Part shown: piece after piece, positions 23,422-34,200 of the stretch
Position numbering within the stretch: the first letter of the stretch is position 1
How the letters are laid out: the number at the start of each line of letters is the position of its first letter
DNA from: Megascapheus bottae
Lineage: Eukaryota > Chordata > Mammalia > Rodentia > Geomyidae
Length of the DNA stretch: 64,000 nt
NCBI GenBank assembly: GCA_024803745.1
Contig: JANJXV010000024.1
Coordinates: 9,749,427 to 9,813,426 of the forward strand
Direction: 5' to 3'
Notes under the pieces: generated by a model
What the model was told of the DNA's origin: nothing
The model's input: the letters and a program-made list of their open reading frames with translations, nothing else
Database searches by the model: none
Program-made: the position numbers and the translations under genes

Positions 23422-24010
23422 TCGACAACTATCCAGGCCTTGAAAGGAGCTAATTCTATAACAAAACAAGGGTCATTTTCCCCAGGACCGTGGGCCCATC
23501 AGAATGTGCTACTCAGCGCGAAGACCCTGCTAGCCCATATAGTTAAGGAGCAGACTTCTGTGCCTGACCAAGCTGTTTCTGGCCTCTGTACAAATTGTTT
23601 AAACCCCGCCATGTAACACTTTCCCTGGGAGGTTGCTTGGAAGACCCCTCCTCCTCCTTGAGGCCTGGGATTAGGGTAAAGGGCAACTGCCCACGGCCTG
23701 TTATCTAAATCCTGCAGCTGACCAGCATCCTGGGCCTTGATAAGAACAAACAACATGTGTTAACTTAAATAAGGGTTGTTTTCCATACCAAGGGCTGGAG
23801 ATGTGTAACGCAGCACGTACACTCTATTGTACTCTATCTAAATGATAATTGGTCAAAATGTATAATTTGTTTCACAAGGATTGGCTGCCTGCGTGCAGAC
23901 CTTGCTGTAATGCTTTAAACTTATTGGCTGTAAAAGCGCGGGCTCTGCTATAACGGACTGTAGAACTGTATAAAAAGTCACTCCCGAGACAGATCGGGGC
24001 TCTCAGCCAC

Positions 24011-24120
24011 TTGACCCGAACCTCACGGATCTCGAGGTCACGTGTACCTGGGAAGCCTGAGCCCAAACACTGACCCGAACCTTGCGGATCTCATGGTCAA
24101 GTGGACTTGGGAGCCCGAGC
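24011..24120 (+). repeat. Tandem duplication between TATA box and poly-A signal of the LTR
   Basis: Two units with a 59-bp period each contain TGACCCGAACCT, GCGGATCTC or ACGGATCTC, and GGGA-GCC-GAGC. They lie in what should be the R region, so the predicted transcript would carry the repeat. Confidence 0.75.
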
Positions 24121-24208
24121 ATATGCCCGAATAAAATCCTCTTGCCTATTGCATCCAGTGGTCCATGTGTGTGTCCTTGGGTGCGGGTCTCCGCGGGTCT
24201 TTCACGTG

Positions 24209-25011
24209 AAGCTGCCCAGACTACAGGTCACTTTAAGGGGTCTTGTTGCCTTATGTGGTTGTAACTGTCCTGATGGAGTGCCCGTCAAGATAAAGGGGGA
24301 AGAGGAGGCTGACTATGTACTGCCCGCACCAAATAGGCCAGATGCTCTATTTACTGCCTGCCCCAATGCACCTTAAGGATGAACTCTCTGAAAAAGGACC
24401 TAAGCTCCTGGAAAGGGGCGTATTGAACTACCAACTTCTGTCACAGTGTTTTTCTTTTCATTAGCAATTTTTCCTCTATCCATTATGATTGGGAAAGAAC
24501 TGTTTCTATTTTGAAATGCTAGAATTTACAAGGTAGACAAAGGTAGTTCAAAAACAACAGTTCTTCAAGATAGGATTCCCTGGTCCAGTTGGTAAGACTG
24601 GTAGAAGAATGCATGCAAAGCACAGATCTGCACTTTTTTACTCTCTCCTCCAACAGTGCCAAGATTTTTTACACTTGAGTAGAGTTCTCATTTTCCCTGT
24701 GTCCTGATTATTGGATTCAGCAATTTAGTTTTTGTTGTTGTTGCTAAGTTTAACATTGAAAAAAGATAAAAAAAAAAACCACAGGATTTCAAATTAAGCT
24801 CCATTTCTACATCTGAGTGTGTGTGCTCGGGAGTGTGTGTGTGTTGGTTTTCCTTCTGATATTTGGGTCTTTTTCTATGGACTTAACCTCCTAAAATTCA
24901 AACATATTATGTTATTACTTAGAAACTTTGAGAATATCCTAAGATGTCAGTTTAAATACTAAAATATTTAGTGGAAAGATTAAAGATTTGGACTATTCTA
25001 AGTTTTCTTTA
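24209..25011. other. Unassigned sequence right of the LTR
   Basis: The first 200 bp are GC-richer than the rest; a short GT run lies near 24820-24845. No primer-binding site or retroviral coding sequence is visible here, which supports the solo-LTR reading. Confidence 0.5.
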
Positions 25012-25239
25012 TTTAAGAGAACTTTTTTTTTTGGTCAGTCCTGGAGCTTCAACTCATGGTGTAGGCATTGGCCTGGGGCTTTCTCAAGGATAGAGTTCTA
25101 CTGCTTTTTGAGCCACAGCAACACTTTCAGCTTTTTTTTCCCCCTGTGTATGTGGTACTGAGCAATCAAACCCAGGACTTCATGTATGCTAGGCCAGCAC
25201 TTTACTGCAGGCCATGTTCCCGGCCCTTTAAGAGAACTT
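25012..25239 (-). mobile_element. IDL-Geo-type SINE, diverged, minus strand, with TSD
   Basis: A perfect 13-bp duplication TTTAAGAGAACTT at 25012-25024 and 25227-25239 flanks a diverged copy (GGTCAGTCCTGGAGCTTCAA; TGGTACTGAGCAATCAAACC). It is divergent in sequence yet retains a perfect duplication, suggesting a distinct source subfamily and not great age. Confidence 0.88.
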
Positions 25240-26484
25240 CAATATCTAAGGTTGGGCTTGTTGTTCTAGAGAATCACAGCCTTGGTAGTAGTTGGGAAGA
25301 AATCTCAGTAATATCCAGATATGAGAATGAATTTTATCTGGCTATGTCAAAGCATAATTACATTTTTATAAAGCAATGGAAACTTTTGCACGTAACTTCT
25401 GTAGATTTAATTGCAAGGTTTACTTTCTTTGTAAGTTTTTTTTTTAAGAAGGACATTTACTGAGTTCTGATTTTTAATTTGACCTGGAATATTCTAGTAT
25501 GAGGCAATACACAATTCATATTTAGCATATTTTAATAGTGGCATTTCACTATTTGGAGTAAATACTCTATTGGTATCTTGATCCTCAATATTTTGCCAGT
25601 GAAATATTTCAGAGCATACAGCTAAACATATTTGATTAAGTGTTAGGGTAATAAATAAATATAGCTTTGCAACATGCACTTCAGAGACTTTAAGACCATA
25701 AACGCCAAGCTGCCTGACAGTGATATTGGAACATTATCAAAGAGGCCGTACGACTGGAGAACAAGTGAGAAGCCTTATAAAGTGTTAATACTGCAGAGAA
25801 ACATTAGATGCCATTGTTATTAGTACTAATTATTAAAACCAATGGGCTGAAAGAAAGCAAGAAGGTAGAAATGGAGAGAAGAGTCTCTAATCTTAGGGAG
25901 AAACGTAATGCCCTTACATCCACTCTCTAGGCTGAAATCTTTCCTAAACTATGTGTGGGAGTAATTCCTGAGTAAGCACTGATAATTTAGCTTGCAAGAG
26001 GAAACAAGGAAGTGAGCAAGATGGATCAACTGGCTTTGGCTTCACTTTCTATTATTGCTTTTCTGAAATGGTACAGGTCTCTGCCCATCCGTGTGGTGAA
26101 CTCATTGAGGTTGCTCCCTGTGTGTGCTGTTTAAGCAGCTGTTTTTTTAAACTATTTGGAATTCAGAGAAGTTAGAGGAAACACAGCTGACTGCAAACAA
26201 GGATGTGTGTAGAACATCAAGTTTTAAAACATCCCCAGGGATGGTTAGTAGCTCGTCTTCAGCATATGCAGAAAGATGCCAGGCCATTCAGCAACTAAGG
26301 AATCCTTCTGGCTTGGGTCCAGCAGAAGCAGTCATTGTCACCAAAGTGATAGGAGACACAAGTCACTAATGCATTGTTTCTTAGGCTGTTTGATAGCTCT
26401 TTGGGGCCATGTTCATCCCTCTAGGCTCTAAAGAATTCTCTTCTTTGTTTTTAGCTTTTACTTTTAAACTCTACTGGGAACAGA

Positions 26485-26486
<2 letters not shown>
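25240..26486. other. Unassigned sequence
   Basis: AT-rich to moderate composition, with no recognised repeat or gene. Confidence 0.45.
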
Positions 26487-26542
<56 letters not shown>

Positions 26543-26543
26543 T
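26487..26543. repeat. (TG)n microsatellite
   Basis: About 28 TG units with one TA interruption near the right end. The minus-strand open frame over it reads as a histidine/threonine repeat and is an artefact. Confidence 0.97.
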
Positions 26544-28064
26544 TATTGTTTGTCTGTGATCCAGCTGAAAGTTTATTATTAGTAAACTTTTACCTCTGCT
26601 ATAGGTTCTCAAAATTTCAAAACCTTTTCTATTTGAAATAACCATTGATTTTTTTCCAAACATTGTTTCCTTCAATAACATGCTTCCAAGCAGTTATTCC
26701 ATAGTTGAGTATTTTGTCTGCTTTATTTATTTACATCCATATCTGTTCATCTAAGTTAACCCTGGTCATTCACACTAGCTCCCTGTATTCCTTACTGATT
26801 CTACCTTTCACCAGGGCAATTAAACAATCATATGTGTTGTCTAAAAACTTTGAATAACATTCCTAGTCGTAATCCTGAACTTCCAGTAGTAAAAAGACAT
26901 AGAAAAAAAATATAATTTCCATTTACTACTAGAACTTTTGAAGTATTTCTTCATCTCTTTGTTACTTCTATTCCTCTAGAAATAAATCTCGTAGCAAATC
27001 AGGGCATTTCCTCTAAATTAAAGACCGTGTAAAGGTGACCATAGAAAATAAATGAACATCCCAGGCCATCTAGAGTAATTTTTAGAACCAAGAGGAACAA
27101 ATATAATGTCACAAACATAGCATGCTAAGTTTCAATACCTACAAATTAGCTGAAGCTGTAACTTTTCCCATAATTACTTCAAAATTTAGCTCACTTCATT
27201 TCTTGCTTTGAGAGAGATATATTAATATCATAATGAAGTCCAACCTGAGCAGCAGATATCACAAGCACATGACCTTTTCTTCAGTGTTGATATAACTTTC
27301 CCTGTGTTCCTTTGCCCAGTCTTTCCCAAATCCTGTTATATTCGGTGTGGGCTCAAGGCTGATCACTTGTCTAGTTCTTACAAATCATTTCCTTAAAAGA
27401 GTAAAAATTATCAGACAGCTGCAGTAGTGGAATTTACTGGGGAAACATGGAATGTCATTTCCAAGGTAAGTAAGCAGCTGTCTTCCTGTCACTTATGGGT
27501 TTTTTTTCTTAAGACAAATCTAATTAAATGCCTACCTAAAATGGATGACAGCATAATTCTTAGCATACTAATGAAATGTGTCAGAAGACAGAATCAAAAT
27601 CACAATTCAGTTCCAATATTTCGCTTCTAGCTGGCAAACCTGGAAACATTTCTTATTGGAAATAAAATGGTACTGTCTCCTTGACTAAGATGCTTACAGT
27701 ACATATTAGATTAAATTTTATTTCGCTTTGTTCTGAGCCTCTTTCCTCAGCAGGAAAGGAAATACTTGTGAAGATGCAAAACATTAATGCTTTCAGAATA
27801 AGAGGAATTCTCATCTGCTTTTCTGACTTCATTCCCTTTCCTGAGTTCTAATTGTCATTTGTAAAGCTGACAAAACCTCTTCAAATTCCAAGGGTTTAAC
27901 CTATGTGTGTGTTAAACCTTTAAACCTTTAAACCTTAAGCCTCTAAAAAGCTTAATTTTGCATCATTATGACGCTGGATAGGATACCGTCACATAATAAT
28001 GTTATGGCTAAGTCTTCAAGAATGTTGTATTGCTTACTGATATTTATTGAATGGATGTCTGAGT
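26544..28064. other. AT-rich sequence, nothing recognised
   Basis: No repeat family or gene recognised. A small run of AAACCTTTAAACC-type units near 27910-27940 is a minor tandem repeat. Confidence 0.45.
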
Positions 28065-28068
28065 TGAA

Positions 28069-28123
<55 letters not shown>

Positions 28124-28333
28124 TTATTTATTTTGCCAGTCCTGGGCTTGAGCTCAGGGCCTGAGCACTGTCCTTGGACTTTCTCAAGGCTAGAGCTCTA
28201 CCACTTGAGCCTCAGCACCACTTCTGGCTTTTTTTTCTATGTATGTGGTACCGAGGAATTGAACCCGGGTCTTCATGCATGCTAGGCAAGCACTTTAACC
28301 ACTAGGCCAAACTCCCGGCCCCTGAATATCTAT
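28065..28333 (-). mobile_element. IDL-Geo-type SINE with (TCTA)n grown in its tail, TSD present
   Basis: TGAATATCTAT occurs at 28065-28075 and again at 28323-28333. Between the left copy and the SINE body lies an uninterrupted (CTAT)n array to about 28121, followed by TTTATTTATTTTG. The body (about 28132-28322) is near consensus and ends CTCCCGGCCCC. The tetranucleotide array occupies the position of the SINE A-tail, so it seems to have grown from the junction of tail and duplicated target. Confidence 0.93.
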
Positions 28334-28445
28334 TTATATGCTTGATTTGCTTTTTTATTTGTTTATATTCATCCCAGTTCAGATGAGACAACAAGTTGTG
28401 GAATTTGCTTTCTTAAGTAAAGATAAAAATGAGCTTGAAATTTAG

Positions 28446-28467
28446 TATATATATATATATATATATT
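28446..28467. repeat. (TA)n microsatellite
   Basis: Pure TA run. Confidence 0.9.
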
Positions 28468-28533
28468 ATGAAAAGGTTTTGATACAGTATTTTATTTTAA
28501 ATAACTTCTAGTAATTTGTGCAAAGAGGTTTCT

Positions 28534-28567
28534 TAACATACATTTATGCATACATAAATGTATGTTA
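28534..28567. repeat. Perfect 15-bp inverted repeat with 4-nt loop
   Basis: The arm TAACATACATTTATG is followed by CATA and its exact reverse complement. It is AT-rich and able to extrude as a small cruciform. No T-run or gene context supports a terminator or miRNA call. Confidence 0.85.
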
Positions 28568-28991
28568 TAGTCATTCCTTTTCCCTTTCTTTGCTAGACAT
28601 GAAAACTAAAACTCATTGCATGAATCAAGTTACTGGGAAAAAAAAGAAGAGAAAATATTCATTAGCGTGGTTACTTGTTCTAAGAACCGTGACCTGTTTC
28701 TTTTATTTTTTTAATTAAGCAGTTATTCAAAGTGGTTACAATTCTATAACTGAGATTATGAGTCTAGTGTATCTCGATTAATATCATTCCTTCCATTGTT
28801 TTCTCCAATTTCCCTTTTTTCATCTCTACCATTATATCACATAGTTTAATTTTATACTCTTCTTTTTGTCAAAATTTCTATTACTGAGAGATTGGCACAA
28901 TTGTTGATACATGGTTGCTTGCCTATATTTTAGTTCTTTAAAATACTTTTATTAATTAATTCATGATTTAAATATTTTGTAAGAATTAAGG
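28568..28991. other. AT-rich sequence left of the ERVK-type LTR
   Basis: Nothing recognised. Confidence 0.45.
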
Positions 28992-29496
28992 GAAGACTGT
29001 TGGGGCCTGACCTTCATCTCTGAGGCCTGATCATCATTCCGGCTCAGAGGCCATTAAAGGGCTTTGGCCAGGCATTCCTCGTGCTCCTTGCATATCTCTC
29101 TTAAGGCATCTCTGTGTACATGATTCGATTGAGCCCCCCCCCTCCCCCCAGCAGCGGCTCAGGTCTTGGGCTTTCTTGCACTTGTCCGGCCCAGTAAAAG
29201 TTTGCCCTGGACCCTTAGTGATGGCACGGTGGGGTGGCCCTCTTCCTGTTGGCTAGCTTCCCAGTTCCCACCTTCTCTTTCCCCCACAGTATATAACTAA
29301 TTGCCTGACGCAATAAAAGAGAGAGATCTGCTGCGCTTTCATGGCTGACACAGCTCCTGGCTCAGTGTTTTTTCTTCCCCGGTAATTGGGGGAGGGCTGG
29401 GTTATTGATACTATCTCCTTCGGCTCCAGGGGACTTCAGGCTGGCCCTAGGTGTCCCTCCCCATACCCATGTTGCTCCACAGTAGCAACAGAAGAC
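28992..29496 (+). mobile_element. Solo LTR of a class II (ERVK-type) endogenous retrovirus
   Basis: The LTR spans 28998-29490 (493 bp), begins TGTTGGGGCCTGA and ends AGTAGCAACA, and is flanked by a 6-bp duplication GAAGAC (28992-28997 and 29491-29496). A 6-bp duplication and TGTTG...CAACA ends are typical of betaretroviral/IAP-like elements. A TATA-like ATATAACTA (29291) and AATAAA (29312-29317) set plus-strand transcription with a very short R. A C9-T-C6 run lies at 29134-29149. No internal retroviral sequence remains. Confidence 0.92.
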
Positions 29497-29544
29497 TACT
29501 CATATGAATAAAACCAGTGTGGTTCAACATGACTTCATTTCTTT

Positions 29545-29785
29545 TCCTTTTTCTTTTTATTGGTCAGCTGTGGGGTGGCCTGGGCACTGTCCCTTAGCTC
29601 TTCAGCTTAAGGCTAATGCTCTACCCCATCGAGCCACAGAGTCATTTCTGGTTTTCTGTTGCTTAATTGGAGATGAGTCTCATAGACTTTAGTGCCCAGG
29701 CTGGCTTTGAACTGCATCCTCGGATCTCAGCCTCCTGAGTAGCTAGGATTATAGGTATGAGCCACTGGCACTGTGCTTGAGCATG
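29545..29785 (-). mobile_element. Dimeric 7SL-like/tRNA-like SINE, minus strand
   Basis: Reverse complement of the family: TTGGTCAGCTGTGGGGTGGC, CTCTTCAGCTTAAGGCTAAT, linker TTAATTGGAGATGAGTCTCA, and the 7SL half ending ATGAGCCACTGGCA. It lies about 50 bp right of the ERVK-type LTR. Confidence 0.85.
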
Positions 29786-30934
29786 ATGTTTATTGTGGTT
29801 GTATAATAGACATGTGACTTAGGGCCTAATAAACAATCTATATTTAATTAAAGGTCCAAGGGCTCATAATTACTCATCCCTCCCTTTCCCTCCCAATATA
29901 TAATATTGTGAAATTTTATACTGCTTCTTAGAAACTGTAAACTTCTCTGTTGGCATTTTAACCACTGAAATATCTTTCAAAATAAAGACCTTTAACTGTC
30001 CTCAGTGTGAAAAGTTCAATAGAACATATTTGTATAGATATAAGCAAGTGGCTTGAAATGTCAGGCATCCTTAGGGTGATAGATTTCAGAGAATCAGGGT
30101 TAGCAGTTTCTGAATTTGACACAGGTTAAAAGTTAGTACTAAATTAGCAAGAATAAATGCAAACAACTAAGCTAGTAAATAGAGGAATCATGCATGAAGA
30201 GATTGGGGAATTAAAGTTGACTTTTAGCAAAGCTATCTACATATCACAAAAAGTACCTTGGTGACATGACTTTAGTCATATCTTCAGTTCCTCTACAGAA
30301 TTCCCTCCTGTATCTTCCATGTTAATATCAAGAAGATTCTGTACTGAATATGTTGCATAGGGCCAAAGGAATGTCTAAGTGGAAAGAAGTGTGAAGGTAT
30401 ATTTCTATTAACCATAGAAAGCACCATTTAATAGAATAAAAAAAATCCTAGAAGTTTTAAATTCCTTACTTTTAATGTTGCCTGGTGGAAGGGATGGCAT
30501 ATAGTCAATGGAAGATAATAAATAAAGTATGAGATGCTAAACATTTTCAAAATAAGCTTTCAAGTTTTCAATTAAAATTAGAAGATGATATATTAAAATC
30601 CACAGAATCTATCAGCAGCATTCAATAATATTTTTGCAGGATATAATATTTTGTATAATCTTGATATCTTTCTTTAAAGTACTAAGATTTTCTATTACAT
30701 TAAAGACAAATATTATGACTTCATACAATGAAGTGGGAAAAGAAATGCATAACAAATTTCTCTGGAGTAGAAAGCCAGCCCATGTATCAGCTTAGTGTAC
30801 AGTCTGAGAAAACCCCCATCTGAAGCTCAACCGAGGTGTTTACAGCCTTTAATATCTCCAACTACTTTAACATTCTTCAACTACTGAAACATGCCTGGAG
30901 ACACAAGACAGCAGAGACTGAGGGAAACCATTGA
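29786..30934. other. AT-rich sequence, nothing recognised
   Basis: No gene or repeat family recognised. Confidence 0.45.
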
Positions 30935-31105
30935 GCCTATGTTCCCTTAGGTCTGGTTACTTCACTCAGTATGATTTTTTCCAAGTCTTTCCATTTCCTT
31001 ATGAACGGAACGATGCCATTCTTTCTGATGGCAGCATAGAATTCTACTGGGTTCAAATACCACATCTTTTTGATCCAGTCATGTACTGAGGGGTACATGG
31101 TTAAA
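30935..31105 (-). mobile_element. L1 ORF2 fragment, minus strand
   Basis: Matches on the minus strand the ORF2 C-terminal region also seen at 1300-1470 (plus-strand text CCATTTCCTTATGAACGG, GCAGCATAGAATTCTACTGG). No 3' UTR or tail is attached. Confidence 0.75.
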
Positions 31106-31624
31106 AACTAAACAATACTTTTAACCTTTTTAATATTTTCCCATGTATTGAGATATTTCTGCATAATTATCAAAGTTCTTGATTTCTTCTTGTAAAGTGC
31201 ATGCTTTTGGTAGGTACATATTTATTAGACAGATTTTCTAAACATTTTTGGAATTCCTATTCAGTATCATGGAGAAGCTGCTTATAAGTAAACAAATATT
31301 TTCCAAGCAAACAGCAGTCTGCATCACTTGTTTCCTGAATTCTAAAGAGTATAATCCTTTAATGATGATGGTAAATGTTACAATTTCTGGAGCATCGTCA
31401 CTCCATTATTAAAATCCTAAACCAGAGATACTAAATTACAATTAATTCTTCAGTACCACCAGTTAAAACACTAGGAGTACCACAAATCAGAGAAGCAACT
31501 ATAAACCTCGTATAAGACTCACAAGTTATAAATATTCATTTATTTAAGGCCCTGAGTTTGGTCCCCAGGATCTTCACCAAAAAGGTAGTGGAAGAAAAAT
31601 ATATCTTATAGTACTAATATATGA
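31106..31624. other. AT-rich sequence, nothing recognised
   Basis: No gene or repeat family recognised. Confidence 0.4.
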
Positions 31625-31790
31625 GCTAGGTGCCAGTGGCTTACGCAATGTAATCCTATCTATGTGGGAGGATAAAATAGATGATCATGATTAGAGACCA
31701 GCTTTGGAAAATTGTGCAAAACTCCATCTCACCCAAGAAAAGGCGAGTCAAGTTAGCACATGCCTATCATGCCAGATATTCAAAAAGTAT
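31625..31790 (+). mobile_element. B1-like (7SL-derived) SINE, old
   Basis: GAGCTAGGTGCCAGTGGCTT, GTAATCCTATC and AGAGACCAGCTTTGG follow the 7SL/B1 pattern. A possible second 7SL-like start lies near 31745 (AAGTTAGCACATGCCTATCA). Ends are uncertain. Confidence 0.6.
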
Positions 31791-31794
31791 AAGT

Positions 31795-32042
31795 AAGCTG
31801 GGTGCTAGTGGCTCTTGCCTGTAATCCTGGCTACTCAGGAAGCTATGATCTGAGGATGGTGGTTAAAAGCCATCCATGGTAGAAAGTCCCATAAGATCCT
31901 TCTCTACTAAACTACTCAACAACCAGAAGTGGCACTCTGGCTCAAAGTGGTAGAGTGCTAGTCTTGAGCAAAAGCTCTGAGACAGCTCCAGGCCCTGGAA
32001 TATGGAGCCCTACAACAGCAACAACAATAACAAACCAAACAA
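31795..32042 (+). mobile_element. Dimeric 7SL-like/tRNA-like SINE, plus strand
   Basis: Starts AAGCTGGGTGCTAGTGGCTC, with the right half at about 31925-32005 (GGCTCAAAGTGGTAGAGTGC). It ends in a CAA/AAAC-rich tail. It directly follows another B1-like copy. Confidence 0.82.
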
Positions 32043-32689
32043 AAAAAGCATGAGTAGGGGGAGTAAAGTCTAGGTTAATCTTCCCAATAATATCTAAAAT
32101 ATTCATAATGAATTGAGGGTGGGGTATTGAAGTGGCAAGTGAGTAAGTGAGTGCTAGCAAGCACAAGAGCCTCAGGCTAAATCCTAGATATTCAGGAAAA
32201 GACTTAATAAATAGTAATTAGTAGTTGTATTAAAGTGGCATTAAATGATTGTTTTTTCATCTGTGTACACTATGAAGAAAACTTCAATTTTCTTGACAAA
32301 ATTCCAGAACTATAAATATAATATGTATGTAATACTTTTCTCATTTTTATTATCTTTCATGGAAACTAAAATATCATCTCTTATTTCTATTCCTGTATTT
32401 AGATTTACAGAATAGAACAAGTCTTAGACTGACCCCTTAATAAAGCTAACTAAATAATATAATAGACCCTATGTATCATCTCAAATAGTTTTTTTCATCC
32501 TAATTCAGAGATTAGGTCATTTCTAGTTCATATAATAAGCTACTTTAGTTCATGTGGTAACTTTTTGTTGTACAGACATACAATCTGTTTTCCCATAGCT
32601 TCTGTTTCCTTTGGTTTTAGTTTCTTCTAAGGCTGCTAAGTACCTGGAGTGCTCAGTTTCATAAGTTATGATCTACTATTATTATTATT
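32043..32689. other. AT-rich sequence, nothing recognised
   Basis: Holds a short (TTA)n run at about 32677-32692; otherwise nothing recognised. Confidence 0.45.
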
Positions 32690-32885
32690 ATTAATGGTAA
32701 TTAGGAGGTATTGTGACTGGATCACATAGTCTGTGGGCCATAGGCATGTGCTGTACCACTTGAGACATGCTGCCATCCTCTTTTGGCATTGGTTAATGTT
32801 GAGAAGGAGTTTTCTGAGAGGACATGGCTGTGATTGTTCTTTCCTTAAAGCCTGAATCACAGGTATACACCACTATGCCCAGACA
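32690..32885 (-). mobile_element. Old tRNA-like/B1-like SINE, minus strand
   Basis: On the plus strand it shows the reverse complement of a tRNA-like part (GTGCTGTACCACTTGAGACA) and ends in AATCACAGGTATACACCAC, the reversed 7SL/B1 start. Strongly diverged. Confidence 0.5.
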
Positions 32886-33006
32886 TTTGTTGAAATGATG
32901 TCTCCCAAATTTCCTTCCAATGAATCTGGCCTTGAACTAAGAGTTCCTCAACTCTGTTAAGAAGCTCAGTAGCTAGGATTACAAGCCTGGGGCATCGTGG
33001 TTGGCT
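32886..33006 (-). mobile_element. B1-like fragment, minus strand
   Basis: GAATCTGGCCTTGAACTAAG and AGTAGCTAGGATTACAAGCC follow the reversed B1 pattern. It directly abuts the preceding copy. Confidence 0.6.
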
Positions 33007-33581
33007 TCATCTCATTATTATAAGGAGTATAAATCTTTAAATCCTTTTCTAAGCCATATCTTAACATCTTTTAATCAAATGTTTAGTAATTCACTTGAAG
33101 TCCTCATCTTCAAAAGTAAGTTTATTAGTGTATGATTTACACATAGTAAAATCCACTCAGAAAGAAAGTAGAATCATCCAAGGGGTTATAAAAATTTATC
33201 TCTGTCATATAGCTGCACTATTGCAGTCATGACAAGGCACATTTCATCAATAGAAGAAGTTTCTCTGTGCTACTAGGCAGTAAAATTATTCAGCCATCCA
33301 CAACCAGTGTCAGAGAATATTTTAGTTTTGTTTTCATTTTATATATAACTCATTTCTGTTTTGGACATATCGACTCTTTCCTGTTGTGGACTATTACATA
33401 TAAAGTTGTTACAAAAATCTCCGCAGTGATCCTGGTGTAAGTGTGCTCTCAATCCCATCTGGTAAATACTTGGAGGAGAGGTGATTTGTTAGATCAGGTG
33501 GTAAGGGTATGCTTGTGTTATACAGAACTGACAAGACGTCTTTTGAAACTTGTGGGAAATTGTTGTGGGAAATGCAAAATA

Positions 33582-34083
33582 GTTGAGCATTTCCCCCCTA
33601 ATTTCTAAATTTAAAATTGTTGATCTGTTTGATTTTTATCAATCTAGGAGTTATATTTTATTAAAATGTTCGCAAGCCAGGCACTTGTGACTCATGCCAA
33701 AAAACCTAACTACTCAGGAGCCTTAGATATGAGAATTATGATTCAAAGTCAATTCATATAAGAAAGTCCATGAGAATTTTATGTCCAAATAACTATGAAA
33801 ACAACCAGAAGTGGAGCTGTGGCTTAAGTGATAGAGCAAAACAGCTCAGAGACAGCATCCAAGGCCTGAATTCAAACTCTAGCTCATGCATCAAAACAAA
33901 CAAACAAACAAACAAACAAATAAATAAATAAATGTATGTATGTTTCCAATTTCTTTACTGTAGTCATCTTCACTATTAGGGAAAGACTTCTAGTGGCTGA
34001 GCACTTTTTCCCTAATTTCTAAATTTAGTGTTGTTGACCTATTTTATTTTTATCAGTCTACTTTTAGGCTGTTGATGTTTTAT
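33582..34083 (+). repeat. Diverged direct repeat of about 85 bp flanking a SINE
   Basis: 33582-33665 and 33996-34083 share GAGCA, an identical TAATTTCTAAATTTA core, GTTGTTGA or TTGTTGA, and TTTTTATCA. Both copies look like old L1 sequence, with a SINE and about 60 bp of other sequence between them. Confidence 0.65.
33672..33935 (+). mobile_element. Dimeric 7SL-like/tRNA-like SINE with (AAAC)n tail
   Basis: Diverged left half (AGCCAGGCACTTGTGACTCA) and right half (AGAAGTGGAGCTGTGGCTTA), then a tail turned into (AAAC)n and (AAAT)n at about 33894-33933. Confidence 0.75.
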
Positions 34084-34200
34084 TCAACCTCCTTTTATAG
34101 CCATTTTGTTTCTCAGCTAATTTCAAATGCCTTAACTTTTTGTAATTTACTTTGTCTGACTCATGTAGGTCTTTAGTTTGGTCACCTGTTTATATTTTAA

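Larger units (their letters stand above)
22646..24208 (+). mobile_element. Solo LTR of a class I (gammaretrovirus-like) endogenous retrovirus
   Basis: The LTR runs 22650-24204. It opens TGAAAGACCC and closes GGGTCTTTCA, a perfect terminal inverted repeat of the murine leukemia virus type. It is flanked by a 4-bp duplication CGTG (22646-22649 and 24205-24208), as made by gammaretroviral integrases. A TATA box (TATAAAAA, 23969-23976) and AATAAA (24130-24135) give the transcription order U3-R-U5 on the plus strand. No primer-binding site, gag, pol or env follows, so the internal region was lost by LTR-LTR recombination. At 1,555 bp it is long for this group, so part of U3 may be a nested insertion. 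Confidence 0.88.
33110..34200 (-). mobile_element. Old L1 remnant, minus strand, interrupted by a SINE
   Basis: The stretch GGTAAATACTTGGAGGAG with its surroundings follows the reverse complement of mammalian L1 ORF2 3' regions (the part read as GGGTAAATACCTAGGAGTGG in common L1). Frames are lost. A SINE lies at 33672-33935 inside it. The right limit is uncertain. Confidence 0.55.

Noticed and set aside
24209..24470. Possible retroviral leader or gag downstream of the gammaretrovirus-like LTR
   Set aside because: The 4-bp CGTG duplication directly follows the LTR and there is no primer-binding site, so this is flanking host DNA.
26451..26681. Minus-strand frame with a histidine/threonine repeat
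   Set aside because: It is translation of the (TG)n microsatellite.
33894..33933. (AAAC)n run as an independent microsatellite
   Set aside because: It occupies the A-tail position of the adjoining SINE and is reported there.
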